A stretch of 64,000 nt of DNA from NCBI GenBank assembly GCA_965153455.1, contig OZ234499.1, positions 18,534,271 to 18,598,270 of the forward strand. Direction: 5' to 3'. The stretch comes from Sphagnum compactum (lineage: Eukaryota > Bryophyta > Sphagnopsida > Sphagnales). Position 1 is the first letter of the stretch. Every line of letters starts with the position of its first letter. Shown piece by piece: positions 50,601-61,356 of the stretch. The translations under genes and the position numbers were made by a program. The notes below the pieces were generated by a model. It worked only from the letters and a program-made list of their open reading frames with translations, had not been told where the DNA came from and searched no databases.

Positions 50601-50800
50601 TGGAAATGCCATGTATCCATGGAATCAACATGTAATTTAAAATGAGCAATTTTTTTTTTAAGGTTGTTAAATGAGGTTTCATTGATTACATTGGCTTGTG
50701 CACAATGTTTAGTAATCCCATGTGCATAATCTTGAGCTATTTTTTGCATTCATTAACAAATGGCCTTTTTATAACAATAATTGCATTCAAGGTCAACCTT
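47630..50800 (-). pseudogene. Decayed Ty1/copia retrotransposon
   Basis: Reading the minus strand from right to left the copia order can be followed in broken pieces: a frame-shifted zinc knuckle (CNYCYKK, about 50,795-50,752); a protease remnant around 50,620 where the active site reads HLG; IKNVLHVxGLAKNLL and then CEGCIM...HSNICKPMQT of the integrase (50,440-49,900); LHVFGCPYYVQIP (near 49,450); an RT remnant PNVYIKL (near 48,400); and an RNase H remnant SWK...LPSAQAKF (near 47,730). Many stops and frameshifts make it non-functional. I could not find its LTRs. Confidence 0.75.
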
Positions 50801-53800
50801 GTTTTGCATGGAGTTAGGTAGGATTGAATGGTATAGTGGCAACCTTATTCATATGATTTGAAAACAATTTTTTTCTTGAAAGGGAACCTTTTTGATTTGA
50901 ATAAAAGGTAGTTGAATTTTGATGATCATGTGGCAAATTTATGCCTTTTCTTGTAGAAGCTTTTGTAATGACCACAAAAGTGACAATTGGATCATGTCCA
51001 TGTGTGGAGATTAATGGATGAAATGATGATGGTAGGGCTATTAATAATAAAAGGACTAATTATTTGTAACTTACAGTTAGGCTAGATGATGTTGCTTCAT
51101 AAAGAGCCCTTGAAAATTCTCCAAAAATGAATGGAATGGATGTTTAGTAAAAAAATCTATGAAATAATTATATTATATTTATTATACAGAAACTGCTGAA
51201 CATAACATTATAATTGTAATTTTTTTTTCATTAGTTCAATTTTTATAATTTTATGTTTATTAAATTATGTGTTAAATATGTACATAATAATTTAAAAATA
51301 AAATAAAATAAAAATTTAAAGATTTGTAAATTATATGTAATCATATTTTTCTAAAAGGTCATTTTATATATAAATTTAATATGTTTTAATTTATGAATTC
51401 TAAACCCATGGATAAATTTGGTAAAACTTTGTTAAATTTGGTTTAGGTTTTAGGGTTTACAGATGAAAGAATTGTACTAAAGCTGATGGGAAATTTGTCA
51501 ATAACTTTGTCTGTTGTAGATGAAGAATTACATTTGTCTTTGTTGTCTTCTTGAGTTCTCCACATGATCAAATGAAAAGATTATGTAGGGATAGAAGTTG
51601 AAGTTTTTTACTGTCCAAAATCTTGAATTGTAGATTTCTGGATGTTATAATTTCCACAATGTATGCAGGCTGAGACTCTGAGTGGAGTAGATGGAATATT
51701 GATCTTGTTTCTTTGAACAATGTTGTGGATAGTCCTAATGCTCTTGGATCCTCACTCTTTCCCAAAGTATTGGAGCTCTTCATGTTGCTTCAAACTTTGT
51801 CCTTTTCTAGTAAGTTCTTTGAATCATTGTCTCTATTGTATTTTTTGGTAGGATTGCTTCATGTTTGAAACCTTTTTAGTTTCAAGATTTTTGTTTCTTA
51901 TAAATCATTGTAATCTTGACCAATTTGTGCTCTCTCATTATGTCCATTAGAACCTTAATTTTGAAATTTTATGATTTCATGTTAGTTTGTTTAGTAATTG
52001 TGGATTTTGTCATTCTCTCAACACAAGTTTCTATTTGTAACTCTATATTTTTGTAACTCAGAAGTTGTAATGTACATTGGTCCCCTCTTCATGTGGATCT
52101 CGCTTTCTCAACCTGTTGATCCACACAACATGTATATTGAGTTCTAGCAAACCATCAGTGATGGATCAAAGATCTAGTAATGGAGAAAAAATACTGCAGA
52201 CTATATAACTTGATCATCATCCCTGAAACTTAGGAACAGTGAAAGGGGTGTTTGGATGTTCATTCCAATAATATTCCTCATCAAATCAAGCTTTGGTTCA
52301 TCTGGGCTTGCCAATTACACAGAAATTCACATTTTGGAAACCTATTGCATTTAAGGTTCCTCCTTGAAAGATTGCATCCGTTAGAACAGCTGCCGCAAGT
52401 CATATTCATTACCAGTCATCTAACACAAATGAACTTGCAACTTAAGGCTCCACAATAGCTTGAAAATATGGGGGTGAAGAAGCTACTTTGAAGATTGGAA
52501 TGGTTTGAAGCTTGATGAGTAAACCTTTCAATTGAGTTGATGGCAATCTTGATAGATAACAAACTGACCCACAATTATCCCCATCCTCCATCAATCTCTC
52601 CATGCTTGAATTTTTTCATTTTAAATTTAGATTTTTCATTCAAGAAAGCTGTGATTGTGTTAGAGTGAATCCATTGCAGGTGCAATGAAATCTTTCTAGG
52701 GGTCTTATACATCGGTTCTTGTGTACAATTTTAAGGATTGTTTGCAAAGAAAGTGCCAGTTTTTCCATGATCTCATACACCATGAAAACGATCTTCAACT
52801 TCCACAATGGAGGAAGAGAGGATCACCACCAAGGACAATACCTTTCATCATTGGAGAGTAAAAAGACAAACAACAAAACTTGGTTCCATTGCACATTAAC
52901 ATTTTCATTTATTCTTCTAACTATGATTGTTGTGGTTCTACAAGTAGGAAAGAACCACCAATCACACCTTTTTCATATGATTTGTCTAAAGGGTTCAGAC
53001 TACCTTGTAATGTTTTCCATTACAAAGATCATAATGCCTTTCACTAGAAGCTCTTGTATTTGGAGAAAAAAAATTGAATCAATTTATTCATGGATGTGGA
53101 AAATGAACTAAAGTGCATATTGCAAAGGGAAGTGAAAATATTGCCAAATATGTTGGATACCAAGGGAGGTACACAATTGGCATACAAAATCAAGTGAGAT
53201 GTAGAAGTTAAACATAGTTACTAGGGTTGGAGTGAAGGAACTCCAATTGATTGACATTCTCATTTATATAAGAATCTAGTAGCAAACTTTACTAGCATGT
53301 CTATTTTTCAACCTTCTTTTCGCATTAACACTTAGGCAATCCTCATTTTCAATTCTATGGATACTAAATAGATGATCATTTTGAAGTACCACTTATGTCA
53401 GCGCCACAATCATCACCTCAAACCTCTGACTAATAAGGGATATCAGTGTTGCAGTGTTTTTTGTTGGGTGAATTTTGCACTTGGACAAACAAAATAATTC
53501 GGTGTGAAGTGTACAAAGGGGTTTCTTTGGAAAAAATGTGCAAACTTGAAAAATGGAAGATTGCTTACATGTCACAAAAAAATATGATGAAAAATCCACT
53601 TGAAATCCACCCTACAAATACAAAACAAATTTACAACTCCTTGAAACTCAAAGAACTTTCGTTGTATATGTCCTTGCCTTACAACAATGCCTTGTAATTG
53701 ATGTTTCTATTCCACACCTCATTGCCTAGCTTGAGTTGACAAATCTTAATTCTATCAACATTTAACAAACATATATGGATACAAAAGGCTTCCATGTGGA

Positions 53801-53900
53801 TCGATATTTTTACTACTTTTATTTTTTAACAACAATGAAATGGGGTATTAGAATTGGTTCCAAATCTTGGAAATTATAAACTTCTTTTTGAAGGCCAAAC
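50801..53900. other. Intergenic, no gene recognised
   Basis: Short frames occur on both strands, the longest being 52,719-53,111 (plus). None has a recognisable domain, and I see no matching splice pattern. The part next to 53,900 does not contain the missing C-terminal half of the P450 relic to its right. Confidence 0.4.
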
Positions 53901-53910
53901 ACACCCTTGC

Positions 53911-55038
53911 CTAATATTTCCCAAAATTCATGAAGTGGTGATATATCGAATACATACACCAATTGATGAAACTTAAATATAGGATTGTAACTACTCGGAT
54001 ATTGATGTTGAGGAGATGACCAACTAGAAGCTTCTTCAACATGCGGTATTGATTGTCATAGTTTGAGAATGCAACAATAGTTTTATCCTTGGTTAGAATT
54101 TGCAATGCTAGAGGCAATTTTCTAGATGATATTGTTTCATGTTCCATGATCATTGTTTGCACAAAAGAATTCATGAGAACACTTAACAAATAAATGACAA
54201 ACATTCCTTCCTTGTGAAAAACAAAGAACTTTCACAAAGAGCTTTGAAAAAGTTGGGAGATTGAAACTTCACATGCCAAGTAGCTCAATCAATCTTGAAA
54301 ATTTGTTTGTACCTTCTTCACAATCTCAAGTGATGTGATGACAACTTGTTTGATTGAACCAACTTGGATTGAAAATACAAGCCCGTATTTTGTAGCCCAA
54401 GTGGTGAAACTTTTGTGGAGTTTTTTTTCCTTCGATAATTGCAACAAATTCCCCAACAGTGGTAGTCCAAGAATGACTATAATGAAAATCCGAACCCATT
54501 GAAAAAAAGATTTGGTTACGTTCAATTTAAAGGGAATCCTACAATAGACATATGTGCTTTGCGCACTATATTGTGTCAGTTAGCAAATATCCCTTTACAC
54601 CAATCTTCTAGCTATTACTAATTGCAATTTTTGAAACATGAATCTTCTTACAATTGCTAAAAAAGATTCTAACAGATCTAGCTTTGTATTTTCCATAAGC
54701 ACTAATTGCAAGGTCTCATAAGGAAGTTCAAAGTATGAAACAATATTGGAAGAACTTAGAAGGAAAAAAGGTTCACAAGGAGGGAGATTTTTCTTCTTGA
54801 AAAGAAAAGAGATGACAAAATGGACAAGGATCCAAGAAACAAAAAGCATGATGAATGCCATTGAAGCCCCATTGAGCTTCTTCCCCACTACCAGCTCCAA
54901 AGCCATCTCCAAGTAAGACTGCAATCTGGTCAATATTGCTTTCATCGCTATTTCGACTAGTATGTAGGTTGGAAGTTTTGATCTGGAGCCACCAAGAGAC
55001 TTTGGTCTCAAATTCTTATAGCAATCTATCATCCACAT
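53911..55038 (-). pseudogene. KO: Truncated ent-kaurene oxidase-like cytochrome P450 (CYP701-like)
   Basis: Pieces in order on the minus strand match the first quarter of a kaurene oxidase. The N-terminal anchor and proline hinge (MAFIMLFVSWILVHF...NLPPC) lie near 54,870-54,760; GLPLLGNLLQLSKEKKLHKSF...ATKYGLVFSIQ lies in 54,289-54,480; and SSRKLPLALQIL..DKTIVAFSNYD...RMLKK lies in 54,020-54,130. Gaps between them may be introns. I find no I-helix, ExxR or haem-binding Cys motif to the left, and stops interrupt the gaps. The full-length enzyme of about 510 residues oxidises ent-kaurene in gibberellin-type diterpenoid synthesis; this copy cannot do so. It is either a 5' fragment or a gene whose 3' part was lost to insertion. 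Confidence 0.65.
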
Positions 55039-56898
55039 GAGCTCTACAACATCAGTGACTCTGACTTTTTTAGCAATTTGTTTTTGTTAAAACACATACC
55101 TAATTATTAGATATTATAATGAAAATATACCCATTTAACACTAGTTGTTTGCTTGGTATTTTTCTTTACACTTGTGATGGTGAATGTTTCCACACCATGT
55201 TGTGCATTGAATATGGTTAAAAAAAACTTTGGAATTTCTTAAAATTAATAAATGACCTTACGCCACATCTTAACTGTTGATTTAAGTACCTATAAATATA
55301 AAATTTAGTGAAAATTCCTTGTCACAAATGATATTTGTTGACTTCAACATCAATTACGAAACATTTGTTAAAATTCATAAGACCAACAATAAAATATATA
55401 AGATATTACATTTGATGATTAATGTGGTTTCACTATCATTCACAGATGCAATGTTAGCCTTTTATCCATAATGGATGAAGTTAATTATATTTTTTCACCC
55501 ATGATATACTTTTAGGAAGGTGCTTTAAGAGATTCCTTAGATGACTAGCCTTATGAAGAATTTCACAACCTAGTACCATAAACATATATTAATAAAATTA
55601 AATGGTGTATGTCTTGACGGCAACTGATGAACTGTGTAGTGCTCCGTTTCCGTTCCGTTTTATGACTGGTTTGTGGCTGGTGGCCCCTTGCTCCCTCCCT
55701 ACCACACTCCCTTCCTCTCTCTCTCTGCGCCAGAAAAGGTGTGCACGGAATTCGCTCGACTGCGACCTTTGTCTCTCTCTCTGCGCCAGAACGGTGTGCA
55801 TGGAATTGCTCGCTCGCTCACGTAATTGCGACCTTTGTGTCTTGTCTGGTCTCGCCTTGTCAGTAATAGAGTTTGGTAGTAGTAGTAGTCCACAATCGCT
55901 CTACGTATCTTTCTTTTCTCTCGCAACAAAGTACCTATGAAATACCTCTGCCCCCCCCTTGCCCTCCTTCCTTCCCGCACCTTCTCTACTCTTCCTTTGC
56001 ATCCCGAGGAAAAGAAGGAAAAAGCTTGTCCTGTGCGCTCTGCTAGTCCTTGTGTGTGCGCGAGTCGTTGCAGTAGCTCACGTTTGGAGAGTGGGATTTC
56101 AAGGCAGAGAGTTTTGTTGAGAGAGAGAGAGAGCGAGCAAGCAAGCCTAGCGCGCTGAGCGCTTTCGTTTGTGTTTTGTGCGTGAAAATTCTTTACTAAC
56201 TAGGAGGTAGTGGTTATCAAAGGGGTTCTCAGCAGCGTTGTTGTTCATTTGCTTGCTTTTGTGGCGTTTCAATTCTTGGAGAGAGAGACAGAGAGAACGG
56301 GCGCGCAAGAAGCTTGCAGCCATATTCGTCAGTATTATTGTGTAGTTCTCGTTTCTTTTAAGTGGAGAGGAATGAGAACGCGAGCTTGTGCGCAAGAAGC
56401 CTTGTTCGTCCAGTCCGTCCGTCATTATGTTGTGTAGCTCTCGTTTCAAGTGGAGGGTAGTAGTGAGAGAGCGGGCTAGCTTCCGCAGCGTAGCAAGAAA
56501 GTAGAGAAACTCGATAGACTCCTAGCGGTGCTCGTGTGCGGACCCACAGACTCGTCAAGACGTGATCAAGGAGCAAGAATTTCAATACCCAAGTACGTGT
56601 TCATTTATGCTGATCATGCATTGCACATCTTCCATTGTTTCTCTCTCCTTTAGCTCTCTGCACTAGTGCTGTTTTCACATAGTTTTCACATGGTTTGCAC
56701 ATACAATTTTCGATCTCCTTCAACATACCGCTTTCAATCTCCTTCCACATACCGCTTTCAATCTCCTTTCACATAAGGCACACATCCCGAGAAACAATTC
56801 TTTGTAGGAGCTGCATCAGCTTCTGTTTCAAAGTTTTGTACATATCGTGAGCGAGGAATTGGAATTACTAACTGCTAGCAGCTTGCTGGCTGGCTGTT
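55039..56898. other. Intergenic and 5' region of the kelch-like locus, with short tandem duplications
   Basis: The composition changes to GC-rich, CT/GA-rich sequence from about 55,600. Direct duplications occur at 55,715-55,845 (about 63-bp units with CTCTGCGCCAGAA), 56,302-56,460 (about 96-bp units with TGTGTAG(T/C)TCTCGTTTC) and 56,700-56,776 (24-bp units with CCGCTTTCAATCTCCTT). This looks like a promoter and long leader, but the downstream frame is broken. Confidence 0.5.
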
Positions 56899-58666
56899 AT
56901 GATCCCTGTGGGTGGTTTACAGATGGCGAAAAGATCGTTTTCCTGCTCTGGTTCTTCCAACGGAAACAACAATGCGGATCACCTGCGTAGCCGCGCCACC
57001 CATGGCAACGGATCCGCTTCTTCTGACGGGGAGGATGATCATCACTCTATGCCACCACCAGCACGAAAGCTGCTCAAATCCAACGGCCTCCAGCTGCGCA
57101 ATGCCGAGAACAAACAGGAAGTGAATTTCATCAGCTGGGCTGCCTTGATTGTTCAGCTGGCGATCCTTTGCTACATGTGTAATGAGGAAGTGAACCTGGA
57201 TGGATTTATTTTTATTCGCGGGATCACTATATCGTCCTTCTTGGCGATCTACAGCTCCAGCCTAGACTGGACCCGGAGTCTCCGTCTGGACGGTTTCCAG
57301 CAGCTGGTCCCTCGCCCGGAACCATCTGAGGAGTACTGTCCTCTCTACACACTTGTGCATGATGCGGGGGCATGCCGGAGCATCGGGTTCTGTTTCCGCA
57401 CCATGAAGTGGGTGGGGACTCGGTCACGTTCCGGAGTCCACAAGAGGAGGTTCCGTCACGCTTCCCGTGGCGTCTGCCGGCGGGTTACTGTTTTACACTG
57501 AGGATGGACACTCTTCTGAGGACGTGTTGGTAGTGAATCCACTCACAGGAGAGCAGAAGATCCTTGGTGTTCCCACTTTTGACAATGGCGCCCCCGCCTC
57601 GTTGGAGGAGGCGCAGGCAGACGGGGATGATCATGAGAATGGCGACGATCGCTCTGAAGCAGATGCAGGAGATGGATCCATTGTCGTTTCTGATAAATCT
57701 AAATTGGACGAAGTCTCTGTCCATTGTCGTTTCTGATAAATCTAAATTGGACGAAGTCTCTGACGCTGGTCGATCTGAATGGGATGAAGAAGAATCCGCA
57801 GACGATGAAGAAGAAGAAGAGGCAGACAACGGCCATAACCCGCTGCAGAGTCGCCTGATCCATGTACTGCAAGAACCAGCAGCAGCAGCTCGCATAGCAA
57901 CCGCGAGCTTTCAGCTCGTCATGACTGGGAGGGCATTGGGCTCAGTGGAACACCCCAACTGGGGAGCATCCAGGCCGAGAAATCCACTGAAGTGTACGAC
58001 TTTAGGACATATACTTGGATAGATTCTGGTGATCTCTGCGGGGGCCTGAGACTGGCAAAGAACTCGAGCAGCGCGTACTACGAAGGTCTCGTCCTCACTG
58101 TGGCTTATGGACCCAGCGCAGGATACGGCCTCGCTCGTGCTGGAAATCCTTATTTCCTGTTGTCCTACAACGTGGGCTCGCGGGAATGGTCTATGCACAC
58201 CTGAATTGTGATTCCGGACAGCTCTGTAGACTATGAGCAGCCGCAGATCCTAAGCTGCGATGGCCGCATTTTCCTGGTGACTTTGTACGTGTGTCCAACT
58301 AGCGAAGGAGCAGGAGCTCCTGTAGCAGCAGCAGAAGGAGCAGCTCCTACAGCAGCAGCAGGAGCTGCAGATGAAGCTCCTGCTGCAGGTGCAGCTGATG
58401 GGTTCTCGCACCAGCTCGTGATTCACGAGTTCACAGCTCGTACACTGGAGTTTGCTCGGGTGAGTAGGGAACCTTTCACCTACATTTCCCCTGAAGAGTA
58501 CAGAGAGCTTCCCAAGTGTGTGGGAACTAGCGAAGGCAAAATCTGTTGTGGACTTGGCGAGAGAGCTCTCGCATACTACGATCTGCGCGAGGAGAAGTGG
58601 ACTGAGTACCCTGAGTTTGAAGGAGACGAGGATGAAGAGGAGATCCGTTATGCTGGGGTTTGGTAA
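56899..58666 (+). pseudogene. Broken kelch-repeat (F-box-like) gene
   Basis: Segments in one frame resemble plant kelch/F-box proteins: VASAGGLLFYTEDG...VLVVNPLTGEQKILG (57,467-57,570), DFRTYTWIDSGDLCGG and YFLLSYNVGSREW (57,995-58,195), then SVDYEQPQILSCDGRIFLV...LVIHEFTARTLEF...YYDLREEKWTEYP (58,220-58,620). A 43-bp direct duplication (57,677-57,719 and 57,720-57,762) shifts the frame, a second shift is needed near 57,850, and TGA at 58,202-58,204 interrupts the kelch part. The N-terminal open stretch from 56,899 is in another frame and shows no clear F-box. An Ala/Gly/Glu-rich insert with GCAGCAG repeats lies at 58,300-58,400. Substrate adaptor function for an SCF ubiquitin ligase would be expected of an intact relative. 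Unrecognised introns could explain some of the frame changes. Confidence 0.55.
57677..57762. repeat. 43-bp direct duplication in coding sequence
   Basis: Two identical adjacent copies start TCCATTGTCGTTTCTGATAA. Because 43 is not a multiple of three, the duplication alone shifts the frame of the kelch-like gene. Confidence 0.95.
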
Positions 58667-61215
58667 AAACCCAGTCTCACTGCCAGAGTGCACTAGTGAG
58701 GAGCAGCTGCTGCTGTAAACCTATGTATCACAATAAATTCTTGTTGTTCTTGCTCACTGAAGTTCTTGTGTCTGTCTACAATGCACTGAGATTGTTGTTC
58801 CTAGAGAATTGATCTCTCTCTACAGAGCAGCTCCAGATGTCATGGACTACACATGCATGCATGATCAGTACATACATGTCTAGTTAGATCCCTTTCTCTT
58901 GCATTGGAAAATCCAGGAAAAACAAAAAAACAAAAAACAAAAGACACAGTTGTCTAGTGACATCTGACAGCTGAAAAAAAACATTATAATCCATTTTCAA
59001 GGTAGCCTTAGGATGCATTTGGACCAGCATAATGGGTGCTAATTAAGGTTCCCTTCAAGGCATTTTTTTTGTTGCTTTTTTAAGACACTGCTTGCAATAT
59101 TTGTGCTTGGAATTAGCTCTTCTCTCTATATAGAACCAAGTTTTGAAAAAGCATTGCACATGGACAAGTGAAGTTTCTTTTCCCAAACTTTGTTTTTGAA
59201 ATAGTTCTTGTTATGGATTGTTAAATCGGCTCTTGTTGTTAGATCAGACTTTGCTGCATTGCTGCATGCATGATATACAATTTAACTCTGTTCATGTAAA
59301 TGTTGGATTTTGTTTTTCCATACTTGTATGATCAGTTTGTAGTGTTTTGTTCTTGGACTCTCCGAAGTACGTAATGAAATTCATACTCTAAAATTCATTG
59401 AGTCCAATTGCATAAATTGATACTCTGAAATTCATTGGGAATTGAGTAGTTTAATGTGATAGTTGGAGATTAGAATGGGCATAATTAGTGTGTAGGGAGC
59501 AATATTCAGTTTTAAACACTACTTCAGTTTGTTTAGCCCAAGATAGAACCCATCTGGAATTTAGATATCAAAATGAAATAACTCTGAAACTGGCAATTAC
59601 TCTTGGAAATTGGCAATCACTTAGCATTTAGAAGGATTTTATAAATGTACAAATTTAATAGATTTTTGAGCACGAAGTATTTCTTCAAGAAAATAAACAT
59701 ATAAACCCAACTCTTGATAGTTAATTAATGTTTGTTCAAGGGTCTGGAAACAACCATTGTCAACTTGAACAATAATATCTTTATGAGTATTGAGAGCCTT
59801 ACATTGCACAATCGGAAGTCTTTAACTCTGAAATAATTGTATAACAAGGGTCATGGCGATGTCAAAATGTGCCAACAAAATTTATCAGCAAGCAGCATGA
59901 AACATCTTGAGGAAACCCAAGAGCAAGGTCATAAGGATTTCGAGATCTGACAACACAATTGGTGCAACATACTATCTAGCTCATAGCATGCCTGAAAAAA
60001 AGACAAAACCCAAGAACAAGGTTGTAGAAGGCACTGTGTTTGGGGAGATCTCAACATGACAAAAAAAAAACAAACAAACTACCTCCCTTTGTAGATAGAT
60101 TTCAGATCTTATCACACAAACAGCAACATATCAGCAAGTATTGTTTCTGAGGGAAGCGTTGTTTAATTTTGGTATCCATGGTTCTCACATATCAATAGGA
60201 CTGGTTTGGGTGATGTGTACCCAAGCCTCTCAAATAATCAGAAGAGCTGGTTCTGATAATATAGAACCATGCTTCTTTAAAAAATTAAGAAAAAACTGAA
60301 ACCGGCCAACACTGGTTTGCACCAATATTGGGCGGGTATTTGATTCTCTAATAACTGCTGGTTCCTTTTTGTTTTTGGGGGAAATTTTGAAATCAAAGAA
60401 TCACTGGGTTTGGTTTTTCCCAAAAGCTTCAGAATCAAGTAACAGCAGGTTTCAGGTTATTTGAAATCCCTCAAAGAACCTGCAGGTTTGTGAAAGATTG
60501 AGCAAAGAACTGCTGTTTCTATCATTAGAAGGTTATTTCATTCCTTTGTTTATTTTATCACAGTTATATGTCAGAATTGGTTCTTCCATTTTTTTGGAGA
60601 ACCATCGTTATATATCAGATCTGGTTCTTTTGAGTTTTAGGAGAACCAAGGTTACATCAGAATCAGTTCTTTGAGTTTTTAGAGAACCATGGATATATAC
60701 ATCAATCAGAACCCTTTGCTTTTTGAGAGTCACGGGTATATATATGTATGTGTCAGAGCCCTCCCCCTATCTTGAGGGAAAAAAGGTCAGAAGTTGCCAT
60801 ATTTAGACAATTAATTTCTAGAGTTAGCCAGAACCCAAAAAAAATTCTTCTTTGCTAGCTGAACTCTAGCCAAATTTGTCTTATTCCTCTGGTGGATGAT
60901 CGCCAGTCCGCCTACTTGACAAAATTGGAAAAAATCCTACTTTGTTGACCAGGAACGATCAAAGAAAAAGACGTAGAGCGACGGTGTCTTCGACGACAAT
61001 GAGGTTTGTGGAAGAAAGTCTTCTACGGAGGATTAAAAAACGCAAGAAATACAAAGGAAAGACAACAAAGAGATCGAGAAATCGCGAGAACTCGCGAGTT
61101 CGAGAGGAAGGAAGACTTTGAGAAGAAGAAGAAGAAGAAGAAGTGTCAAATGCAATCCCTTTGCATTGGATTGTTTTGGGCATTTGTGTTTTGTTTATGT
61201 TGAGAGCTCCTTACA
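58667..61215. other. Intergenic, with dispersed and local repeats
   Basis: No gene is recognised. At 60,180-60,760 a diverged repeat built on GAGAACCA, ATATATCAGA and TGGTTCTTTTGAG recurs in both orientations, with units of about 60 bp. Part of 60,300-60,480 resembles the reverse complement of 23,290-23,570. The stretch from about 60,950 is probably the Argonaute promoter and leader, with an AAG microsatellite at 61,122-61,142. Confidence 0.4.
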
Positions 61216-61356
61216 GTGTGCTTTCAAGTGGTAGCTGCTGTTCATTCTCTCTTTTGCAACAATTATTGGGTGAGCGGAGAAAGGGAGATTAGAGACTTGG
61301 ATTCTCTGAAAACCATAGCGGTCCAGCCTCCGCCGGCTCCGCCATTAGATGGTGCT

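Noticed and set aside
52719-53111. Plus-strand open frame of 130 codons with one hydrophobic stretch
   Set aside because: I could not match it to any family and found no supporting exons.
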